Shown here: in pieces, positions 58,130 through 64,000 of the stretch
How positions within the stretch are numbered: position 1 is the first letter of the stretch
Layout of the letters: each line of letters begins with the position of its first letter
NCBI GenBank assembly: GCA_030167125.1
Contig: CP126531.1
Span: forward strand, 496,001-560,000
Length of the DNA stretch: 64,000 nt
Direction of reading: 5' to 3'
Source: Rhodanobacteraceae bacterium
GTDB lineage: Bacteria; Pseudomonadota; Gammaproteobacteria; Xanthomonadales; Rhodanobacteraceae
Notes under the pieces: model-generated
Database searches by the model: none
The model's input: only the letters and a program-made list of their open reading frames with translations
What the model was told of the DNA's origin: nothing
Position numbers and translations under genes: made by a program

Positions 58130-58506
58130 GCGAACGGCTTTTCAACGTCTGGAAGACTTTTCATTTCGACGCCGCGCACCAGCTCGACGCCGGTCCCGGC
58201 GGCGATCCGCGCTACCGGCGCATGCACGGCCATTCGTACCAGGTGGAAGTGTGGCTGCGCGGGCCGCTCACCGAACGCGGTTGGGTCGTGGACATGGGTG
58301 ACCTGGAACGCCGCATCGAAGTCGCGCGCGACGCGCTCGACCACCGCCTTCTCAACGACGTGGAGGGACTCGGCATTCCGACGATGGAAAACATCGCGCG
58401 CTTCACCTGGGAAAAACTCGGCGACCTGCCGCAACTGCAGCGCGTGGTCGTCAAGCGCACGCAGAACGGGGAGGGTTGCGAGTATTGCGGGCCACGCAAG
58501 ATCTGA
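58126..58506 (+). CDS. queD: 6-carboxytetrahydropterin synthase
   Basis: Makes 6-carboxy-tetrahydropterin from dihydroneopterin triphosphate in queuosine biosynthesis. It has 126 residues. The zinc-binding histidines are in FDAAHQL (His near residue 18) and in MHGHSYQ (His near 35 and 37). DMGDLERRI and DHRLLND are family blocks, and the terminal EGCEYCGPR is typical. It follows queE with a 4-bp overlap. Its stop meets the higA stop without a gap. Confidence 0.93.
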   Translation: MSERLFNVWKTFHFDAAHQLDAGPGGDPRYRRMHGHSYQVEVWLRGPLTERGWVVDMGDLERRIEVARDALDHRLLNDVEGLGIPTMENIARFTWEKLGDLPQLQRVVVKRTQNGEGCEYCGPRKI

Positions 58507-58806
58507 TCACGCCGCCCGCGGCAGCACTTCGCGTTCGATGGTCTTGCCTTCGGCGATTTCCGCGGTGCGCAGGTCGTAGGCGACCTGCAGGTTCATCCAG
58601 CTTTGCGCGTCGCCTCCGAAATACCGTGCCAGCCGCATGGCGGTATCGGGTGTGACGGAGCGGCGCTCGCGCACGATATCGTTGATGCGTGGCGCCGGCA
58701 CCCTGAGCGCCATCGCCAGCGCATGGGCGCTCATGTCCAATGGCTTCAGGAAGTCTTCGCGCAGGATTTCGCCCGGATGGATGGGGCGCATGCCGTTCTT
58801 GACCAT
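58507..58806 (-). CDS. higA: HigA-type antitoxin
   Basis: A 99-residue HTH antitoxin. The N-terminus (MRPIHPGEILREDFLKPLDM) is the HigA/VapI signature, and LAMALRVPAPRINDIVRERR is the helix-turn-helix. The C-terminal region contains LQVAYDLRTAEI. It lies downstream of higB by 14 bp and both are in the toxin-first order of higBA. It would neutralise HigB and repress the operon. Confidence 0.9.
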   Translation of the reverse strand: MVKNGMRPIHPGEILREDFLKPLDMSAHALAMALRVPAPRINDIVRERRSVTPDTAMRLARYFGGDAQSWMNLQVAYDLRTAEIAEGKTIEREVLPRAA

Positions 58807-58820
58807 GATTTTTGCCTCCT

Positions 58821-59099
58821 TCAGTGATAGTCCACGATTTCTACCTGTTCCGGTCCTGCGGCCGTCCACGTGAAGCACAAACGCCATTGATCGTTGATGC
58901 GGATGCTGTATTGGCCGCTGCGCTTGCCGCGCAAGGCTTCCAGTCGGTTGCCAGGTGGCGAGCGCAGGAACTCCAGCGTTGCAGCCGAGTCCAGTTGCTG
59001 CAGCTTGCGCGTGGCGACTTCGGCAACGGCAGCAAACCGCCGGTTCTTGCCGGTGGCGAACAGCGCTTGCGTGTCCCTGCAGCGGAACGACCGTATCAT
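58821..59099 (-). CDS. higB: HigB-type toxin (RelE superfamily)
   Basis: A 92-residue RelE-like mRNA interferase. The N-terminus is MIRSFRCRDTQALFATGKNR. The C-terminal block QYSIRINDQWRLCFTWTA carries the usual catalytic-site Arg and Tyr. It is the first gene of the operon. I chose ATG 59099, giving the usual length of about 92; ATG 59135 in frame adds 12 residues. Confidence 0.9.
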   Translation of the reverse strand: MIRSFRCRDTQALFATGKNRRFAAVAEVATRKLQQLDSAATLEFLRSPPGNRLEALRGKRSGQYSIRINDQWRLCFTWTAAGPEQVEIVDYH

Positions 59100-59110
59100 G
59101 CTGTACAGCG

Positions 59111-59143
59111 TATAACGTGATGCATTGAATGTCAAACGTTATA
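59111..59143. promoter_or_regulatory. Inverted repeat upstream of higBA
   Basis: TATAACG (59111-59117) and CGTTATA (59137-59143) are perfect inverted repeats. Between them TTGACA (59130-59135, minus strand) and TATACG (59110-59115) resemble a promoter with a short 14-15-bp spacer. This is a plausible HigA autoregulatory operator. Confidence 0.5.
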
Positions 59144-59204
59144 TGATGTTGCGGCAGCGGCGGCAAGAGTTCCGCCGGCCGCGCTCCTCCGCGATACTTG
59201 CGCG

Positions 59205-61148
59205 ATGGCCGTTCTGATCGATTCGCATGATGCTTCCGCGCTACTCGGCGTGGACGGTCCGTTCGCGCGCGAGGTGCCGAACTTCGCGCGGCGCGAGACG
59301 CAGCAGCGAATGGCCGACGCGGTGGCGGACGCCATCGCGCATCACGATGCGCTGGTGGTCGAAGCCGGCACCGGAACTGGCAAGACGTTTGCATATCTGG
59401 TGCCCGCGTTGTTGTCGGGCAAGCGGGTGATCGTCTCGACCGGTACGCGCAACCTGCAGGACCAGTTGTTCCATCGTGACCTGCCGCGCGTGCTGTCGAT
59501 TCTGAGCGCGAAGGCGGACACCGCATTGCTGAAGGGCCGTGCGAATTACCTCTGCCGATATCGCCTGCAGCAGACGGTCGAATCGGGGCAATTCAAGTCG
59601 CGCACGCAGGTGGACGATTTGCAGAAAGTGCGCGCGTGGGCTGCGCGCACGCGCACGGGCGATCGCTCCGAATTGGCCGAGGTGCCGGAAGCCTCGCCGC
59701 TGTGGCCGCGCGTCACGTCCACCACCGAGAATTGCCTTGGCACCGAATGCCCGCTGTACGACGAGTGCTTCGTGTTCAAGGCGCGCCGTCGCGCACAGGA
59801 TGCCGACCTCGTGGTGGTGAACCATCATCTGCTGCTGTCCGACCTCGCGCTGAAGCGTGAAGGCTTCGGCGCCATCCTGCCCGAGGCCGATGCGTACGTG
59901 CTCGACGAGGCGCACCAGTTGCCGGAACTCGCCGGGCAATATTTCTCGGTCGGCATCAGCGCACGGCAGGTGAAGGAACTCGCGGCCGACGTGTTGGCGG
60001 AATGCGCCGGCCAGCCGGGCGCGCTGGCATTGCTGCAACCCGCACTGGATACATTGAACGACGCGCTGCGCAAGGCGCGGCTCGCGTTCGATGCTTTGCC
60101 CAGGCGCGGCGCGTTCGCGCAACTGGAAGCCGATGCGGGTGCAGCGGAAGCGCTGGAACAGCTCGGCGATGCGTTGGACGATCTCGCCGGTGTGCTGGTC
60201 GGACAGGCCGAGCGTTCCAAGGGGCTCGCCAGCGTGCACGCGCGCTGCGTGGTGCTGGACCAGCGCCTGCAGCGCATCGCCGGCCGCGATGGCGATGACG
60301 AGGTGCGTTGGTACGAATTGTCCGACCATGGGTTCGAGTTGAGCGCGACGCCGCTCGACCTCGCGCCGCAGTTGCAGACGCTGCGCAACGCCACCGACGC
60401 GGCATGGATCCACACGTCGGCCACGCTGGCGGTTGCGGGGCAGTTCGAGCATTTCACGCGTCAGATGGGGCTGGTCGATCCGGTCACGCTGGATCTCGGC
60501 AGTCCGTTCGACTACGCGCATCAGGCGTTGTGTTATTTGCCGAAGAACCTGCCGGAACCCGCCGCATACGACTACACCGCGCGCGTCATCGAAACGGTGC
60601 GGCCGGTGCTGGAAGCGTCGAAGGGCCGGGCGTTCCTGTTGTTCACCTCGCATCGCGCACTGCGGCTTGCGGCCGACCTGTTGCTGGATGGACCGTGGCC
60701 GCTGTTCGTGCAGGGCACCGCGCCACGCCACCAGTTGCTGTCCGACTTCCGCGATTCCGGCAACGGCGTGCTGCTGGGCGCGGCGAGTTTCTGGGAAGGC
60801 GTGGACGTTGCGGGCGAAGCCCTGAGCGTCGTCGTCATCGACAAGCTGCCGTTTGCGTCGCCCGACGATCCGGTGTTGCAGGCGCGGCTGGATGCCGTGC
60901 GCCGCGCGGGCGGCAATCCGTTCCGCGACTGGCAAATCCCGGCCGCCGCGATTGCATTGAAGCAGGGCGCCGGACGATTGATCCGCGACGTGCACGACCG
61001 CGGCGTGCTGGTGCTGTGCGATCCGCGCATCGGCACCAAGGCCTACGGAAAACTGTTCCTCGCCAGCCTGCCGCCGATGCCGCGGACGCGTGAAGTGGAC
61101 GACGTGCGGCGATTTTTTTCGGCGGCGGATGCGACAATGCCGGCATGA
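59205..61148 (+). CDS. yoaA: DinG-family ATP-dependent DNA helicase YoaA
   Basis: A 647-residue XPD/DinG-type 5'-3' helicase. Motif I is VVEAGTGTGKTFAYL. An iron-sulfur domain carries cysteines in GRANYLCRYR and ENCLGTECPLYDEC. Walker B is VLDEAHQLPELA, motif V/VI-type blocks are ASFWEGVDVAGEAL and KQGAGRLIRD. This matches YoaA rather than the damage-inducible DinG proper, but the two are hard to separate. The stop overlaps the tsaB start by 4 bp. Confidence 0.92.
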   Translation: MAVLIDSHDASALLGVDGPFAREVPNFARRETQQRMADAVADAIAHHDALVVEAGTGTGKTFAYLVPALLSGKRVIVSTGTRNLQDQLFHRDLPRVLSILSAKADTALLKGRANYLCRYRLQQTVESGQFKSRTQVDDLQKVRAWAARTRTGDRSELAEVPEASPLWPRVTSTTENCLGTECPLYDECFVFKARRRAQDADLVVVNHHLLLSDLALKREGFGAILPEADAYVLDEAHQLPELAGQYFSVGISARQVKELAADVLAECAGQPGALALLQPALDTLNDALRKARLAFDALPRRGAFAQLEADAGAAEALEQLGDALDDLAGVLVGQAERSKGLASVHARCVVLDQRLQRIAGRDGDDEVRWYELSDHGFELSATPLDLAPQLQTLRNATDAAWIHTSATLAVAGQFEHFTRQMGLVDPVTLDLGSPFDYAHQALCYLPKNLPEPAAYDYTARVIETVRPVLEASKGRAFLLFTSHRALRLAADLLLDGPWPLFVQGTAPRHQLLSDFRDSGNGVLLGAASFWEGVDVAGEALSVVVIDKLPFASPDDPVLQARLDAVRRAGGNPFRDWQIPAAAIALKQGAGRLIRDVHDRGVLVLCDPRIGTKAYGKLFLASLPPMPRTREVDDVRRFFSAADATMPA

Positions 61149-61840
61149 ACCTGCTCGCCATCGAAACCGCTACCGAAGCCTGCTCCGTCGCGTTGCTGCA
61201 TGGCGACGCGCTGATCGACCGCAGCGAACTGGCGCCGCGTCGCCATGCGGAACTGGTCTTGCCGATGGCGGAATCGGTGCTGGCCGAGGCGGGCCTCGCG
61301 CGCAAACAACTCGACGCAATCGCGGTCGGGCAGGGGCCGGGCGCGTTCACCGGCGTGCGCCTGGCAATCTCGGTGGCGCAAGGTTTGGCGCTGGCGCTCG
61401 ACATTCCGGTGGTGCCGGTATCGTCGCTCGCGGCGCTGGCGATGCAGGCGCCGAAGAACGGCGCCGCGATCCTTGCGACTATCGACGCACGCCGCGAGGA
61501 AATCTACGCGGGCACGTTCCGGTTTGACCCAGGCGGATTGGTCGAGCCGCTGGGCCTGGAGCATGTGCTTCCTGCATTCGGCCTGATCCTGCCGCAAGCC
61601 GAAGCGTGGAACGTGCTGGGCACCGGTTGGGGCGCATACGGTGATGCTATTCGAGAGCGATTGCCGTCTGCGCCGCGTTGGGCCGACGGTGAGCGTTACC
61701 CCCAGGCATGTGATGTGGTGCGACTCGCCGCACCGTTGTTCGCGGCCGGCAAGGGCGTGCCGCCGGAACAGGCGTTGCCGGTTTACCTGCGCGACAAGGT
61801 GGCGTTGACGCTGGAAGAACAGCAACAACAAGCAACATGA
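61145..61840 (+). CDS. tsaB: tRNA t6A-modification protein TsaB
   Basis: A non-catalytic partner of TsaD and TsaE in making threonylcarbamoyl-adenosine at position 37 of ANN-decoding tRNAs. It has 231 residues. The N-terminus MNLLAIETATEACSVALLHG is typical of the ASKHA fold, and VGQGPGAFTGVRLAISVAQG is the family signature. The PVYLRDKVA block follows near the C-terminus. It follows yoaA with a 4-bp overlap, the conserved yoaA-tsaB neighbourhood. Confidence 0.95.
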   Translation: MNLLAIETATEACSVALLHGDALIDRSELAPRRHAELVLPMAESVLAEAGLARKQLDAIAVGQGPGAFTGVRLAISVAQGLALALDIPVVPVSSLAALAMQAPKNGAAILATIDARREEIYAGTFRFDPGGLVEPLGLEHVLPAFGLILPQAEAWNVLGTGWGAYGDAIRERLPSAPRWADGERYPQACDVVRLAAPLFAAGKGVPPEQALPVYLRDKVALTLEEQQQQAT

Positions 61841-61846
61841 AAGCCG

Positions 61847-61924
61847 TCGTCGCGGCGCAAGCCGGGACCCATGTTCCCGATGAACCAGAAGATGCTGGGT
61901 GCCGGCCTTCGCCGGCATGACGAA
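61847..61924. repeat. CGTCATGCC-type palindromic repeat
   Basis: GTCGTCGCGGCGCAAGCCGG with GACCCATG is inverted relative to CTGGGTGCCGGCCTTCGCCG with GCATGACGA (imperfect). Flanked by convergent tsaB and the thioesterase gene. Confidence 0.7.
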
Positions 61925-61927
61925 GAT

Positions 61928-62446
61928 TCAGGTGCAGGCGTTACGAATCGCATCCGGCAACGGCACCGACGCGCCGGTCGCGGGATCGACCCACACCATC
62001 ACCACGTTGCCGTCGGCGTACACGCATGCATGATCGTTGCGATCGACGATGCGGTTGCCGATCGTCATCGACGTTGTGCCTAGTCGTTCGCAGGAAAGCA
62101 GCACGTCGATCTCGGCGGGCCATTCGATCGGCTTGCGATAGTGCAACTCGACGGCCGCCATCACCGGCATCGCGTGCGCGCTGAACCATTCGCCCGGCAC
62201 CGTGCGCAGCCATTGCAGGCGCGCTTCTTCCAGGAAGGTCAGGTACGAGGAATTGTTGACGTGGTTGAACGCGTCGAGGTCGCGCCAGCGCACGTGCAGC
62301 GGGATGGTCGCCAGCGTGCGCGAGGGCGGCGGTTGTTCTGTCGATCTCGCGGGTATCGCGGGTGACAGTGCGGTTTCCGCCGCGGTCTTCGCCTTCACAC
62401 GTCTGCGCGGCGCGCGTTGTCTGGAAGATTTCTTGTTGTCAATCAT
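61928..62446 (-). CDS. 4HBT-type hotdog thioesterase
   Basis: A 172-residue acyl-CoA thioesterase-like protein. The first 45 residues are basic and Ala-rich. The hotdog core contains VRWRDLDAFNHVNNSSYLTF, with the Asp/Asn active-site region near residue 60, and EEARLQWL, ELHYRKPIEW. The end of the core is DGNVVMVWVDP. ATG 62446 was chosen because the frame starting earlier has no family match. The substrate is unknown. Confidence 0.85.
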   Translation of the reverse strand: MIDNKKSSRQRAPRRRVKAKTAAETALSPAIPARSTEQPPPSRTLATIPLHVRWRDLDAFNHVNNSSYLTFLEEARLQWLRTVPGEWFSAHAMPVMAAVELHYRKPIEWPAEIDVLLSCERLGTTSMTIGNRIVDRNDHACVYADGNVVMVWVDPATGASVPLPDAIRNACT

Positions 62447-62479
62447 GCGATGGCCTTGGAAAAAGCGAATCAGTCCGCG

Positions 62480-62536
62480 AATGGACGCAAATAAACGCAA
62501 ATGTACATCCGAGTATCTGTTTTATTTGCGTCCATT
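62480..62536. repeat. Inverted repeat between uvrA and thioesterase gene
   Basis: Arms AATGGACGCAAATAAA (62480-62495) and TTTATTTGCGTCCATT (62521-62536) are perfect 16-bp complements around a 25-nt spacer. It is AT-rich for this genome. It lies downstream of uvrA on its strand and may end its transcript. Confidence 0.8.
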
Positions 62537-62562
62537 GGCGTTCATTTGCGGATAGATTGCTT

Positions 62563-64000
<1,438 letters not shown>

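Noticed and set aside
58501..58510. Overlap of queD and higA ends as a terminator
   Set aside because: TGATCA where the two stops meet is simply the two stop codons back to back, with no hairpin or U-run.

Overview
The window is high-GC chromosomal DNA of a gammaproteobacterium, most likely order Xanthomonadales and perhaps family Rhodanobacteraceae. This is inferred from gene content and protein similarity (IleS, NadE and RluD-PgeF-BamD neighbourhoods, two DUF202 genes, LpoP-type lipoprotein, DUF3011 protein, dense palindromic intergenic repeats). No 16S gene is present, so the genus is not fixed. Almost all of it is core housekeeping DNA.

Layout. 1-7339: BamC-like lipoprotein, ferredoxin fdxA, tRNA-Glu(CTC), pcnB-folK, and ribF-ileS (4-bp overlap). 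7413-14419: exported S9 peptidase, a DUF1704/QEGLA metalloprotease-like protein next to rsgA, an AlaA-type aminotransferase with an SGNH hydrolase, and lspA. 14509-22391: sucC-sucD, nadE, bamD divergent from rluD-pgeF, and an unknown exported protein. 22374-26258: ybbP-ybbA divergent from tesA, with overlapping start codons. 26362-33206: trehalose operon otsB-GH15-otsA, then clpB behind a sigma-32-like promoter. 33514-34440: one AT-rich orphan gene, probably acquired. 34488-39491: cyoABCD quinol oxidase followed by SURF1. 39752-41077: MFS transporter.

41100-44215 is a complete 3.1-kb transposon with perfect 21-bp terminal inverted repeats and an 8-bp target duplication. It holds an IS1-type single-ORF DDE transposase and three cargo genes: a small KGG-like basic protein, an HTH/P63C-domain protein, and an NYN-domain protein broken by one extra A. 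Transposase and HTH/P63C genes diverge from a shared region where one palindrome covers both -35 boxes. The right end lies about 50 bp upstream of a cobalamin riboswitch that precedes btuB-cobB-cobQ.

49246-64000: NHL-like propeller protein, VanY-type carboxypeptidase, FmdB-type zinc ribbon, DUF3011 protein, mrcB with its probable activator lpoP, two DUF202 proteins, VOC and GNAT proteins, queE-queD, a higBA toxin-antitoxin pair, yoaA/dinG helicase, tsaB, a thioesterase and the 3' part of uvrA.

A second theme is palindromic repeats of several families, mostly in 3'-end and convergent intergenic regions. Copies also lie inside reading frames: in ileS and pgeF (same family, same orientation, same reading phase), in nadE (another family), and as the last codons of tesA. 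These look like in-frame palindromic element insertions tolerated by essential proteins, similar in kind to Rickettsia palindromic elements. The transposon and these coding insertions are the most interesting features here.
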